DNA of 64,000 nucleotides from Nostoc sp. C052. Lineage in GTDB: Bacteria > Cyanobacteriota > Cyanobacteriia > Cyanobacteriales > Nostocaceae. The notes beneath the pieces were generated by a model that was not told the origin of the DNA, made no database searches, and was given only the letters and a program-made list of their open reading frames with translations. Location: assembly GCF_013393905.1 (NCBI RefSeq), contig NZ_CP040272.1, forward strand, positions 7,015,501-7,079,500, written 5' to 3'. Below are positions 1 through 9,110 of this stretch, in pieces; positions within the stretch are counted from its first letter, which is position 1; each line of letters starts with the position of its first letter. Made by a program: the position numbers and the translations under genes.

Positions 1-203
1 GGTTAATACTGAAAATAGCAAGAGAATTTTAGATTGTTTGTAGTTCATCTTTGAAGGGTGTTGGCCAAACAAGGCATTATTGGGTAGTCGGTGCTTGCCT
101 TCAAAAGCTTATGCAAGTGATATGTCAATGCTGTGTCAACAGGATGGAAACTTTACGACTGGTTGTAAATTAAAAGTCAAGAGTTAGGATAAGTTTCTTC
201 ACG

Positions 204-1157
204 ATGCTTAAAAAATTGCGACTCAATTTCAGTTCTTTGTTTGGCTTGTTGTTGCTGGTACTTTCTTTATGGGCGATCACTAGCGAATTACGTCAGTATA
301 ATTATCGTGATATCCTCAACTCTCTAGCTGCTATTCCCAAAAGTCGCTTAAGCTGGGCAATTTGGCTGACTGCTTTGGGGTATCTAGTGATGATTGGGTA
401 CGATATCTTAGGTTTTAACTACATTAATCGTTATTTGAGTTGGAATAAGATAGCTTTCACTAGCTTTATTAGCTCTGCATTTAGTAATACCATCGGTTTT
501 GCTTTGCTGACTGGCAGTGCTATCCGTTATCGATTTTACTCAAGTTGGGGTGTGTCAGCTGTTGCGATCGCTCAAGTAATTGCTTTCGCTAATTTTACCT
601 TTTGGTTAGGGATGTTTGCCCTGGCTGGGTTAATATTTGTTATCAACCCTTTGACAATTCCCACACAACTACATTTGCCTTTTGCAACAGTACGTCCCAT
701 TGGTGTAATTTTTTTGCTGTTGATTGCTATTTACTTGTTGGGAAGTATTTTAATTAAACAACCATTAACCATTCGTCAGCAAGATTTTCGCTTTCCTTCT
801 TTGCCAATATCCCTAGCTCAAATTGCAATTTCTAGCTTTGATTGGATTCTGGCTGCGTTGGTTCTTTACGCGATACTTCCTACCAATACACCTTTGTCTT
901 ATCTAGAATTTTTAGGAATTTATTTACTAGGGATGTTTGCAGGTGTTGTTAGTAATATTCCTGGCGGTTTGGGTGTATTTGAAACTGTGGTGTTGCTGTT
1001 TCTCTCTGATAAAATTTCGGCGGCAGCAGTTTTGGGGTCACTATTAGCTTATCGGGGAATATACTACTTTTTACCTTTGGTACTGGCAGCAGGTCTGCTG
1101 GGAATACATGAAATTAGATTTAGAGCAGGTAGTTTAAAAAATATCAATAAATTGTAA
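204..1157 (+). CDS. YbhN/UPF0104-family integral membrane protein
   Basis: A 317-residue, very hydrophobic protein with about eight predicted membrane segments from residue 10 to the C-terminus. The conserved signature of the lysylphosphatidylglycerol synthetase membrane-region / YbhN (UPF0104) family is visible as NIPGGLGVFETVVLLFL near residues 250-267, preceded by SAFSNTIGFALLTGSAIRYR near 90-109. In MprF this module flips aminoacylated lipids across the membrane; stand-alone cyanobacterial copies have no proven substrate, so a lipid-flipping role is inference. There is no synthase domain. The start is the first ATG in frame and gives a charged MLKKLR N-terminus before the first membrane segment. 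A hairpin with a T-rich tail follows the stop, so the gene is probably monocistronic. Confidence 0.8.
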   Translation: MLKKLRLNFSSLFGLLLLVLSLWAITSELRQYNYRDILNSLAAIPKSRLSWAIWLTALGYLVMIGYDILGFNYINRYLSWNKIAFTSFISSAFSNTIGFALLTGSAIRYRFYSSWGVSAVAIAQVIAFANFTFWLGMFALAGLIFVINPLTIPTQLHLPFATVRPIGVIFLLLIAIYLLGSILIKQPLTIRQQDFRFPSLPISLAQIAISSFDWILAALVLYAILPTNTPLSYLEFLGIYLLGMFAGVVSNIPGGLGVFETVVLLFLSDKISAAAVLGSLLAYRGIYYFLPLVLAAGLLGIHEIRFRAGSLKNINKL

Positions 1158-1187
1158 AGTTGAGCTTCAGTATGACTACGAAGAACA

Positions 1188-1240
1188 AGAACTCCGACTT
1201 CTTGAAGAAGTCGGGGTTCTGAGCCTTTCTATTTTAATTT
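1188..1240 (+). terminator. Hairpin downstream of the YbhN-family gene
   Basis: Stem-loop with arms CCGACTTCTT and AAGTCGGGG around a GAAG loop, about 30 bases after the stop codon and followed by a T-rich stretch. The same GAAGTCGGGGTTC-type hairpin is common between Nostoc genes, so it may be a dispersed repeat that also works as a terminator. Confidence 0.5.
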
Positions 1241-1454
1241 AGAGAAACTAAGTAAAATCTGTAACTACTATTTATTTCCAATGCGGAACACTGCGGCACT
1301 AACTTCATATACTGCGGCATAAATTCCTAATTTTTGCTGAGGCGATCGCTAATTTAACTCCATAAAAATAGTAACAGTTAGTTGCAAATTTTGAAGTAGA
1401 TTTCCATAAATCATCATCAAAATTCCGTTTTACTGTTTGAGGAGAGAAATAATC

Positions 1455-1850
1455 ATGAAAAACAAAGTATTGTTTGGCGCTATCTTTATGGCAACTTGGG
1501 TAGGGACATTAATTCCTAGCGCTTTTGCTGCCTCACCCTGTTCTGTGGGACAAAAGGCTGAGGTTCTTTGGAAGGAAGCATGGTATCCGGCAACGGTACT
1601 TAAAGTTAATAATGATAATGAAAAGTGCTATATTACCTACGATGGTTACAGCAGTTCTTGGAATGAATGGGTTGATGCTGAACGCTTTCGGACATCATTT
1701 CAAGCTGGAGATGCAGTAAGAATTTTGTGGAAGGGTAAATGGTATCCAGGAAAGGTTTTAGAAGTTAGTAACGATCATTATAAAATTACTTATGATGGCT
1801 ACGATAGCTCTTGGGATGAGTGGGTTGAACCTTCCAGAGTGAGCAGATAG
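1455..1850 (+). CDS. Secreted protein with two tandem Tudor-knot/chromo-barrel-like domains
   Basis: A 131-residue protein. Residues 1-26 form a signal peptide (MKNKVLF, hydrophobic core, cleavage near AFA|ASP). Two homologous copies of about 45 residues follow, at 33-79 and 85-130. Each has a W-Y-P-a/g-x-V-L-x-V strand and then the block ITYDGYxSSWxEWV, which resembles the YxGWxxRWDEWV core of eukaryotic Tudor-knot / MRG chromo-barrel and agenet folds. In eukaryotes such folds bind methylated lysine or nucleic acid; here the protein is predicted to be exported, so the ligand is unknown. The chosen ATG has GGAGAG eight bases upstream. An upstream in-frame start (1437) is less likely because it would precede the signal peptide and the ribosome site. 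A strong terminator follows. Confidence 0.75.
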   Translation: MKNKVLFGAIFMATWVGTLIPSAFAASPCSVGQKAEVLWKEAWYPATVLKVNNDNEKCYITYDGYSSSWNEWVDAERFRTSFQAGDAVRILWKGKWYPGKVLEVSNDHYKITYDGYDSSWDEWVEPSRVSR

Positions 1851-1871
1851 AGAATATTTCACATTTATAAG

Positions 1872-1917
1872 TTTAAAGGGACGATTTCACCTGTTGGAGT
1901 CGTCCCTTTAAATTTGT
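1872..1917 (+). terminator. Strong intrinsic terminator after the Tudor-knot-like gene
   Basis: A perfect 13-bp stem, TTTAAAGGGACGA (1872-1884) with TCGTCCCTTTAAA (1900-1912), then a T-rich tail. It starts 22 bases after the stop codon at 1850. Confidence 0.75.
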
Positions 1918-1927
1918 AAAAGGGCGG

Positions 1928-2176
1928 TTAGAAACCCCCAAGGGGAATCGATGTTTCTGCAATGCGTGCTGAACTATCGAAGTAATCTTCGGTGATTTTT
2001 GCCATCAAGTCTCTTTTGCGACTGCCAGTTAGTTTTTTGGCTGCATCTTTAAAGGTAGATTTGATGGTGTCGGTCAGTATGACTTGAGGAATTTCCATTC
2101 TAGAATTTAGTGCTGGGGCTGGGAGATCCGCGCTTCTTAAATATTCTAGAATGGCTGGTACTTTATTTTTTCGCAA
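1928..2176 (-). pseudogene. Remnant of a transposase N-terminus
   Basis: An 82-codon frame. From its internal Met (MEIPQVILTDTIKSTFKDAA, then KKLTGSRKRDLMAKITEDYF) it reads like the first 40-50 residues of a cyanobacterial transposase family, probably ISAzo13-like. The similarity stops after DYFDSSARIAET and the frame ends shortly afterwards, with no room for the catalytic domain before the terminator at 1872-1917. I therefore call a truncated remnant. The family name is from memory of the N-terminal motif; a search would be needed to fix it. Confidence 0.45.
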
Positions 2177-2327
2177 GTCCCTTAGGCGATTATTGCCGTC
2201 GTAAACACTCCCCCTGAGTTCAAACGGATAAATTCAATGGTTGACAGTTAATCTGTGGTTACTCAATTTGAGGTACAATCGTAAGCCTGCGAATTAATGA
2301 TGATGCTTGCTGACAGGAGATGCTTCT

Positions 2328-3323
2328 ATGGCCCGGATGTATTATGACGAAGATGCCAATTTAGACCTTTTGGCTGGAAAAACTATTGCTATCATCGGCT
2401 ATGGTTCCCAAGGTCATGCCCATGCTCTCAATCTCAAAGATAGTGGTTTGAATGTGATTGTGGGACTATATCCGGGTAGTAAGTCAGTTGCAAAAGCTGA
2501 AGCAGCTGGTTTAACTGTGAAAAATGTTGCAGATGCCGCTAATGCTGCTGACTTCATCATGATTTTGTTACCTGATGAAGTCCAAAAAACGATTTACAAA
2601 AACGAGATTGAACCCAATTTAGAAGAAGGGAATGTGTTAGCTTTTGCTCACGGTTTCAATATTCACTTTGGGCAAGTTGTACCACCAGCTAACGTAGATG
2701 TGGTGATGGTAGCACCAAAAGGGCCGGGGCATTTGGTACGGCGGACTTATGAAGGTGGTGAAGGCGTACCAGCGCTGTTTGCAGTATATCAAGATGCCAG
2801 TGGTCAGGCACGCGATCGCGCCATGTCTTATGCTAAAGGTATCGGTGGTACTCGCGCCGGTGTTCTCGAAACCACTTTCCGCGAAGAAACCGAAACCGAT
2901 TTATTTGGCGAACAAGCGGTATTGTGCGGTGGTTTGAGTGCTTTAATCAAAGCCGGATTTGAAACTTTGGTAGAAGCTGGTTATCAACCAGAATTGGCTT
3001 ATTTTGAATGTCTGCATGAAGTCAAGTTGATTGTTGACTTGGTTGTAGAAGGTGGTTTAGCTAAAATGCGCGACAGCATTTCTAACACCGCTGAATATGG
3101 CGATTATACCCGTGGGCCGCGGATTGTCACCGAACAAACCAAAGCTGAAATGCAGAAAATTCTTAGCGAAATTCAATCTGGACAATTTGCACGAGAATTC
3201 GTTCTCGAAAATCAAGCTGGTAAACCAGGATTTACCGCCTTGCGTCGCAAAGAAGCTGAACACAAAATTGAGGAAGTTGGTAAAGATTTACGCGCTATGT
3301 TTAGCTGGTTGAAAAAGGCTTAA
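2328..3323 (+). CDS. ilvC: Ketol-acid reductoisomerase (NADP+)
   Basis: Second common enzyme of valine, leucine and isoleucine synthesis; it isomerises and reduces acetolactate or acetohydroxybutyrate with NADPH and Mg2+. The protein is 331 residues, the usual class I length. The Rossmann fingerprint GYGSQGHAHALNL lies near residue 25. The C-terminal knotted domain carries the Mg-binding acidic segment DLFGEQAVLCGG and the ECLHEVKLIVDLV helix. I chose the ATG at 2328, giving MARMYYDEDANLD, the standard cyanobacterial start. An in-frame start 21 bases upstream (MLTGDAS) is not typical, and GGAG lies 8-12 bases before the chosen ATG. A weak hairpin (GTAGA..TCTAC) follows the stop. The gene is probably monocistronic. 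Confidence 0.97.
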   Translation: MARMYYDEDANLDLLAGKTIAIIGYGSQGHAHALNLKDSGLNVIVGLYPGSKSVAKAEAAGLTVKNVADAANAADFIMILLPDEVQKTIYKNEIEPNLEEGNVLAFAHGFNIHFGQVVPPANVDVVMVAPKGPGHLVRRTYEGGEGVPALFAVYQDASGQARDRAMSYAKGIGGTRAGVLETTFREETETDLFGEQAVLCGGLSALIKAGFETLVEAGYQPELAYFECLHEVKLIVDLVVEGGLAKMRDSISNTAEYGDYTRGPRIVTEQTKAEMQKILSEIQSGQFAREFVLENQAGKPGFTALRRKEAEHKIEEVGKDLRAMFSWLKKA

Positions 3324-3354
3324 GCAAAGAATGTAGAGAATCAAAATTCTACTT

Positions 3355-3450
3355 TAGGGACTTCCAACAAATAAATTATCCAATCTTGTGGGGTGGACAT
3401 CTTGTCCCCCCTTGACTATGGGCAGTGCCGTGCCCCTACAGATGTACCTT
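3355..3450. repeat. Partial copy of a dispersed foldback element (GTGGGGTGGGCATCTTGC family)
   Basis: GGGACTTCCAACAAATAAATTATCC leads into CTTGTGGGGTGGACATCTTG. Related copies occur near 5930, 13036, 24945, 25737, 32104, 41261 and 56523. This copy lacks a clean right arm. A small hairpin of the AGAGACGCGATGAATCGCCG type lies just beyond it at about 3525-3555. Confidence 0.6.
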
Positions 3451-3560
3451 ACTAGGTCGCGAAACACTATAGTTGATTGCCTAATTTACCCAAATCTGCT
3501 AATAATGCCATACTGTTCAGTTAAGACAAGAGACGCGATGAATCGCCGTCTTGACAATGA

Positions 3561-4412
3561 TTATATTTTTTCGGTGTCATTATTAATAGACGAATTAATA
3601 GTTATATGCTCGATAAAACTTACAGGAAACATAATTCCCTGCTTCTTATTAACAGGATTTAGTGTATTGAATACTCTGTCCCATAATCCCTGAATGCCAT
3701 AGTTTCCATTAAAGCAAGTGTGATGAAGATCGTGGAAATCTGATGGAATGAAAAATATTGACAAAGAACTATGGCCTTCTAGGTTGTAAGCATTGCCTAT
3801 AACGCTCCATGCAAGCAGTTGAGTGATGTCATATCCAAATATAAAAATAGGCAAAATATCAGCGATCGCAACAATAATATATTCAAGCAAACTCTTGTGT
3901 CCAGCAACAAAACTTGATGAGTCACGAAACTCATGATGCTTAAGATGGATTTTCTGCAAGAATCTTGTGTGCAAAAGCCGATGAGCAACATAAAAACAAA
4001 AATCAGCAGCAATTATTCTCATCAAGAACCATCCAAGATTGAGAAGTAAGCTATTTCCTCTATGAACCTCTGGAGCTAAATATAAAATTATTAATGCTGA
4101 GAGAAAAGCTTTAATTTCTCCTGTAATCATGCCTTTGAGGCTAAAGGAAGGAAATGGTTGATTTTTGATTTTATTAATTCTTACAGTCAGCTTATCCCTC
4201 AAAATGTCGTTGCTTTTGATTCCTTTTTCAATGAGAATACCAATACTATAAAATGAGATAGAACCAACAAGCCAGTACAATAGCACCTGCGTGATAAAGT
4301 TGATCTCGATATTGTTTAACAAAAAATAGAATATCTGCTGAACAATGGTGCAACTAATAGCAATCTTTAGATAAAATTCGATCTCAAAACAGAAATTCAA
4401 AATCTTTTGCAT
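3561..4412 (-). CDS. Membrane di-iron fatty acid hydroxylase / sterol desaturase family protein
   Basis: A 283-residue integral membrane protein with about four hydrophobic segments. It carries the eight-histidine signature of the fatty acid hydroxylase superfamily: HRLLH, then HLKHH, then HDLHH near the C-terminus, plus further His between them. Members hydroxylate or desaturate lipids, sterols or carotenoids using a di-iron centre; the substrate here cannot be read from the sequence. The start codon lies only 38 bases downstream of the stop of the OvoA-type gene on the same strand, so the two are probably co-transcribed. That link between a thiohistidine enzyme and a lipid hydroxylase is unexplained. 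The C-terminal region after HDLHH (GIQGLWDRVFNT) is typical of the family. Confidence 0.8.
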   Translation of the reverse strand: MQKILNFCFEIEFYLKIAISCTIVQQIFYFLLNNIEINFITQVLLYWLVGSISFYSIGILIEKGIKSNDILRDKLTVRINKIKNQPFPSFSLKGMITGEIKAFLSALIILYLAPEVHRGNSLLLNLGWFLMRIIAADFCFYVAHRLLHTRFLQKIHLKHHEFRDSSSFVAGHKSLLEYIIVAIADILPIFIFGYDITQLLAWSVIGNAYNLEGHSSLSIFFIPSDFHDLHHTCFNGNYGIQGLWDRVFNTLNPVNKKQGIMFPVSFIEHITINSSINNDTEKI

Positions 4413-4450
4413 CTCTGTAACCTTATAGTATGTGACTGAGGCATATTCTG

Positions 4451-5788
4451 TTAATCTTTAATATCTTGAACAATCCGAAAACCAGCATGCTGATAAAAAT
4501 TGGGACGGAACCAATTACGGTAATATTTTAAAGCTTCTGTACCATTAGTTATCCAACATCCTCCTAACATCATCTGATGTTGATCGTCAAAAAAGATGGC
4601 AGAATTATCTTTATAAAGAAAATGAGGTTGATATCCTGTAAGTGGATTTAAGTTATCACTCAACCATTCCCAAACATTACCCCGTAAATCGTATAATCCA
4701 GAGTTACTTTTTGTACTTTCTAACATTCCGACAGGGCTAGGTGAGCCAAATTTTAAATTGAGATTGTAATTTTCTACATTATCTAATAAGCTATTACTGT
4801 AAGTTGCTAAATGATATTCTGCTTCACTCATTAGGCGAATATCTTTCCCTTGCCAGCGACAATAAGCCATTGCTTCATAATGGTTTACTTCTACAGGCCA
4901 ATCTAAGGGTAAATTTATTTCATCAAACATCGCTCGATATTTGTAGCTACCATTTTCATGTAACCAAAATTTGGGGCACTGAATATTGTATCGAGTTTTC
5001 CAATTCCAAGATTCTTCATCCCAATAGTCTTGATTTTCGTAGCCGCTAGCCTTGACAAAATAGAGAAATTCGGCGTTGGTTATCAGATATTTACTGGCGA
5101 AAAAAGGTGCAACTTCAACAGTGCGATCGCCATAATCAATATCCCATCCATAAGTCGAATCATCAAAGGCTTTACCGAGTTTTACTACTCCACCAGTGAC
5201 TTCTATCATTTCGTTCTGAGGAGTGTAACCATTAAAAGGGGCATATTGCCAATCTTGGGGACGTTTTACTCTCTCAATCGGTAGTTGGCGAATTAACATC
5301 GAAGAGGTTTCAATATGAATACGCTGGTGTTCAATCCCCATCATTAAAGCCCAAAGGGGATGAGTAGGATGAATTGGTAGAGTAATTGGGGTTGTCTTAA
5401 TTAGTTTGGAAATTACAGTATATGCTTGTTCTCGATATTCCCAAGTCTCTGCAACTTGCGGCCATTGTAAATGAGCGATCGCTTCATTCAACTCCTCTGG
5501 AATTTCTGGATCGACCCCAATTTCAAATAGGATTTCATACTCTGGATTGAGGCGTTTTTCTAATAATCCTACCTGAATTAATTTATTGATATAGAAAACA
5601 GCCGAATGTCCCAGATAAAAAATTAGAGGATTTCTCAAAGGGTCTGGATTTATATAGAATGTCTCTTCCCCAACCAGACTTTTCAATAACATATCTTCTA
5701 TCTGCCAAGCATTCTTAAAGTAATCTAGAATTACTTGAGAATTGCAACTATCAAGTTTTGGCGGATAAGTAGATTGAAAACTGTTCAT
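4451..5788 (-). CDS. OvoA-type nonheme iron sulfoxide synthase (probable ergothioneine enzyme)
   Basis: A 445-residue DinB-like plus FGE-sulfatase enzyme that joins cysteine (or gamma-glutamylcysteine) to a histidine derivative with O2. The iron ligands are visible as H61 (FYLGHSAVF) and the HX3HXE motif H154-H158-E160 in GIEHQRIHIETSS. The C-terminal lectin-like domain runs from about residue 200 to RNWFRPNFYQHAGFRIV. The segment around the HX3HXE motif is like OvoA (5-histidylcysteine sulfoxide synthase) rather than actinobacterial EgtB, but the C-terminal methyltransferase domain of full OvoA is absent. An EgtD-type methyltransferase lies upstream on the same strand, so ergothioneine is the likely product. 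Recruitment of an OvoA-type enzyme for ergothioneine has been described for some cyanobacteria. I leave the symbol empty because egtB versus ovoA cannot be decided here. Confidence 0.85.
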   Translation of the reverse strand: MNSFQSTYPPKLDSCNSQVILDYFKNAWQIEDMLLKSLVGEETFYINPDPLRNPLIFYLGHSAVFYINKLIQVGLLEKRLNPEYEILFEIGVDPEIPEELNEAIAHLQWPQVAETWEYREQAYTVISKLIKTTPITLPIHPTHPLWALMMGIEHQRIHIETSSMLIRQLPIERVKRPQDWQYAPFNGYTPQNEMIEVTGGVVKLGKAFDDSTYGWDIDYGDRTVEVAPFFASKYLITNAEFLYFVKASGYENQDYWDEESWNWKTRYNIQCPKFWLHENGSYKYRAMFDEINLPLDWPVEVNHYEAMAYCRWQGKDIRLMSEAEYHLATYSNSLLDNVENYNLNLKFGSPSPVGMLESTKSNSGLYDLRGNVWEWLSDNLNPLTGYQPHFLYKDNSAIFFDDQHQMMLGGCWITNGTEALKYYRNWFRPNFYQHAGFRIVQDIKD

Positions 5789-6078
5789 GGTGTAAATTAA
5801 ATTGATTTTAAAAAATGTACAGGATGAGGAATTATTTTGGAATACAAATTAAATTAGATACAATTTATATCCCTGGTTTACCTCAATTTTGAATAAGTAA
5901 TAAGCTAATGTACTTTTAATTTGCATAACTAGGGCGGGCAAGATGCCCAACCCACAAGAGTTTTAATGCCAGATAATATGCAAGTTAAATGTCCAACAGC
6001 TTATCATGCCCAGCAAATTACTAGTGATATGTTATCGTGAACACAGTTAGAATTGTTCAACTGGGCATGATATAAAAT

Positions 6079-7053
6079 TTAAGATTGACAAAGAATTAAC
6101 CCAAATAAATGCTTGGGATCTGTCCAAGTCTTAAGTGTTTTAAGTCCGTGTATTTCTAGCTGCTTTTGCATAATGACTAAATCAAACTTACGAGAAATTT
6201 CAGTAAGAATACTTTCTCCATCTGCAAAGGAAACTTGTAAATCTAATGCTTTTAAAGATACCTTATGACTTTTTTGGCAATGCAGATACATCTCAATTTG
6301 AGCATCATTCTCATTATAAATAGCTTGATGAGTGAATAAATTGAGGTCAAAATTGCCTTGAAAACGCCAATTTAAGTGAGAGAGTATATTTATGTTAAAA
6401 GCAGCTGTTACTCCCTGACTATCGTTATAAGCTGGCTCCAAGATTTCCTTGGGTTTTTGTAAATCAATCCCCAAAAGAAAGTAGTCACCTATCTGTAAAG
6501 TCTTAGTAATTTGTTTTAAGAAATCATCACATTCTCGTGGATTAAAGTTACCAAGAGAACTACCCAAGAAAAAAATTAGCCGTGATGGTGCAAAAGTAGA
6601 TTCTAGTTTTATGAGTGCTTGTTCATAGGTTCCTATTAATCCCTCAATAAAGAAAGTCGGATATTTTTGCTGTAGTTTGATTACACTAGATTTAAGGATT
6701 CCCCGGCTGACATCAATGGGTATATATCTACAATAACTAGCAAACTTTTGATAAGCATCTAACAAAAACTCTGTTTTTGTAGAACTACCACTACCTAATT
6801 CGACAAGTTCACAAGCACCTGTAATTTGAGCAATTTCATCAGCATATTGGCGCAAAATCCATGCTTCTGTTCTTGTTGGATAATATTCTGGTAATTCACA
6901 TATTTGCTCAAATAATTCTGAGCCACGATCGTCGTAAAAATATTTTGGAGGTAAGGTTTTTGGACTTTGAGTTAATCCTTGAATGACATCTATACCCTCG
7001 TTGTTGAGAGATTGATAATGCTCATTAAGAATTTTTATAGATGTCGCTAACAT
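6079..7053 (-). CDS. egtD: L-histidine N-alpha-methyltransferase
   Basis: S-adenosylmethionine-dependent enzyme that trimethylates the alpha-amino group of histidine to hercynine, the first step to ergothioneine. The 324 residues match the family length. Visible motifs are KYFYDDRGSELFEQIC (37-52), LPEYYPTRTE (54-63), the cofactor loop VELGSGSSTKT (84-94), the PIDVSRG segment, and FFLGSSLGNF, which carries the conserved Asn of the histidine pocket. The gene is upstream of the OvoA-type sulfoxide synthase on the same strand, separated by about 290 bases that hold a GGCGGGCAAGATGCCC repeat, so the two may be separate transcripts. The ATG chosen is the only good start and the protein begins at the expected distance from the DDRGS motif. 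Confidence 0.92.
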   Translation of the reverse strand: MLATSIKILNEHYQSLNNEGIDVIQGLTQSPKTLPPKYFYDDRGSELFEQICELPEYYPTRTEAWILRQYADEIAQITGACELVELGSGSSTKTEFLLDAYQKFASYCRYIPIDVSRGILKSSVIKLQQKYPTFFIEGLIGTYEQALIKLESTFAPSRLIFFLGSSLGNFNPRECDDFLKQITKTLQIGDYFLLGIDLQKPKEILEPAYNDSQGVTAAFNINILSHLNWRFQGNFDLNLFTHQAIYNENDAQIEMYLHCQKSHKVSLKALDLQVSFADGESILTEISRKFDLVIMQKQLEIHGLKTLKTWTDPKHLFGLILCQS

Positions 7054-7340
7054 AATGTAAATGCTTTTGCTTTTAAATGAGATTCTTAAATATGACAGAT
7101 TTACTGTTTAATGGCAATACTTCTTTTTCCGTAATTAGTTTTTCTAATAATACTAAAACTCTATCGATTTAGTGTAGTAACTTATAGGATTTGGCTGCTT
7201 TAATATTTATTCAATAATTAAATTATGAGTCAACAATTAATTCAGCACGAATAAACGTAACTATATTAGGTAAAGACTTTTTAGCCTATTACCAATGACA
7301 AATTACAACCCTCATTAGTTAGATTTTATTTGTATGAACT
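7054..7340. other. Intergenic, AT-rich, between egtD and the CRISPR array
   Basis: No open frame, tRNA or cas gene. It must hold the egtD promoter on the minus strand. It lies at the degenerate, probably leader-distal, end of the CRISPR array. Confidence 0.5.
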
Positions 7341-9110
7341 GTTTCAATCCCTAATAGAGATTTAGGTTAATTGCAATAGCAGGTTTCAAAGATGATGCAG
7401 AAATTATAGAGATGTTTCAATCCCTAATAGGGATTTAGGTTAATTGCAATGAAAAACAGATGGGAGGTTTATTACGAGAAATATTTGTTTCAATCCCTAA
7501 TAGGGATTTAGATTAATTGCAATTTGAGAGTTACACAGACAATTTAATCTTTGAATTGGGAGACGTTTCAATCCCTAATAGGGATTTAGGTTAATTGCAA
7601 TTGTATAAATCGAACTATTTCAGAGCCACCATCACAGTTTCAATCCCTAATAGGGATTTAGGTTAATTGCAATTGGCTGTAAGAGATCCAGTCATGGTTA
7701 ATCGTGTTGCTGTTTCAATCCCTAATAGGGATTTAGGTTAATTGCAATTTCAGGAATCTCAGAGGGTAGAGCAAATTCTGAAGTTTCAATCCCTAATAGG
7801 GATTTAGGTTAATTGCAATCATTGACGATGGAGGATAACTCAAGCCCCGATGTTGTTTCAATCCCTAATAGGGATTTAGGTTAATTGCAATAAATTCTCA
7901 GACACAGTGGGGATCTGTGTGTTTTGAGTTTCAATCCCTAATAGGGATTTAGGTTAATTGCAATTTCAGCCGTAAAATTTACATTTGTTTCAGTACCAGT
8001 TTCAATCCCTAATAGGGATTTAGGTTAATTGCAATTCGAATTCGGAAGCTTACAAGAATCCGAAATTATGTTTCAATCCCTAATAGGGATTTAGGTTAAT
8101 TGCAATTTCATCTAATGCAAATGTCAGTTTGGGCGATACGTTTCAATCCCTAATAGGGATTTAGGTTAATTGCAATGACTTGTTAATCCAGGATGTCGAG
8201 GGGAAAGTGAGTTTCAATCCCTAATAGGGATTTAGGTTAATTGCAATTACGATAATTCCATATAAAAGACTTTTGGCGTATTTGTTTCAATCCCTAATAG
8301 GGATTTAGGTTAATTGCAATTAATTTTGTAGCAACTAGTTCGCATTCTTTTTGAGATGTTTCAATCCCTAATAGGGATTTAGGTTAATTGCAATATTCTG
8401 ATACTTGGTATGAACCGTCTCTTGTATCGAGTTTCAATCCCTAATAGGGATTTAGGTTAATTGCAATATAGCTACGCTTACCCACATTCCCGCACTAATC
8501 CTGTTTCAATCCCTAATAGGGATTTAGGTTAATTGCAATCTTTTTTATCAAATCACGAATAGCGTCTGAAACAGTTTCAATCCCTAATAGGGATTTAGGT
8601 TAATTGCAATTACCATTAGGTGATACTTTAGAAGTATTACTCCATGTTTCAATCCCTAATAGGGATTTAGGTTAATTGCAATTATTGCCCTTTTCGCCGC
8701 AGCAATGGCATTTTTGTTTCAATCCCTAATAGGGATTTAGGTTAATTGCAATTTAATCAATTGGATATATAAGCATCAGGGAGAGTTTCAATCCCTAATA
8801 GGGATTTAGGTTAATTGCAATGACGGAGTAGTGTATGCAGATGAATTAGCTAAACGGTTTCAATCCCTAATAGGGATTTAGGTTAATTGCAATCTGCTAA
8901 AGTAAAATCAGCATTAGGAGTTCCTACGTTTCAATCCCTAATAGGGATTTAGGTTAATTGCAATCTCTTCCCGCAGGCTCTAATCCAGCATTTAGAAGAT
9001 TAGTTTCAATCCCTAATAGGGATTTAGGTTAATTGCAATCTTTCGCAAGCAATCAATCCACTCGCAAATCGGCGTTTCAATCCCTAATAGGGATTTAGGT
9101 TAATTGCAAT
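7341..9110 (-). CRISPR. CRISPR array, 25 repeats of 37 bp and 24 spacers; no cas genes nearby
   Basis: The repeat reads GTTTCAATCCCTAATAGGGA then TTTAGGTTAATTGCAAT on the plus strand and is identical in 23 copies. Repeat 1 (7341-7377) and repeat 3 (7487-7523) each have one base change, so decay is at the left end. Spacers are 32-41 bp and all different by eye. Read on the minus strand the repeat ends in ATTGAAAC, the 8-base crRNA handle usual for cyanobacterial type I and III systems. This, the decay at the left and a leader-like region at the right indicate transcription on the minus strand from about 9150 to 7341. No cas1, cas2, cas6 or effector gene lies anywhere in the window, so processing must depend on proteins encoded elsewhere. 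Confidence 0.98.

Noticed and set aside
3388..3693. 101-codon plus-strand frame
   Set aside because: It begins in a dispersed repeat and runs antisense into the end of the hydroxylase gene.
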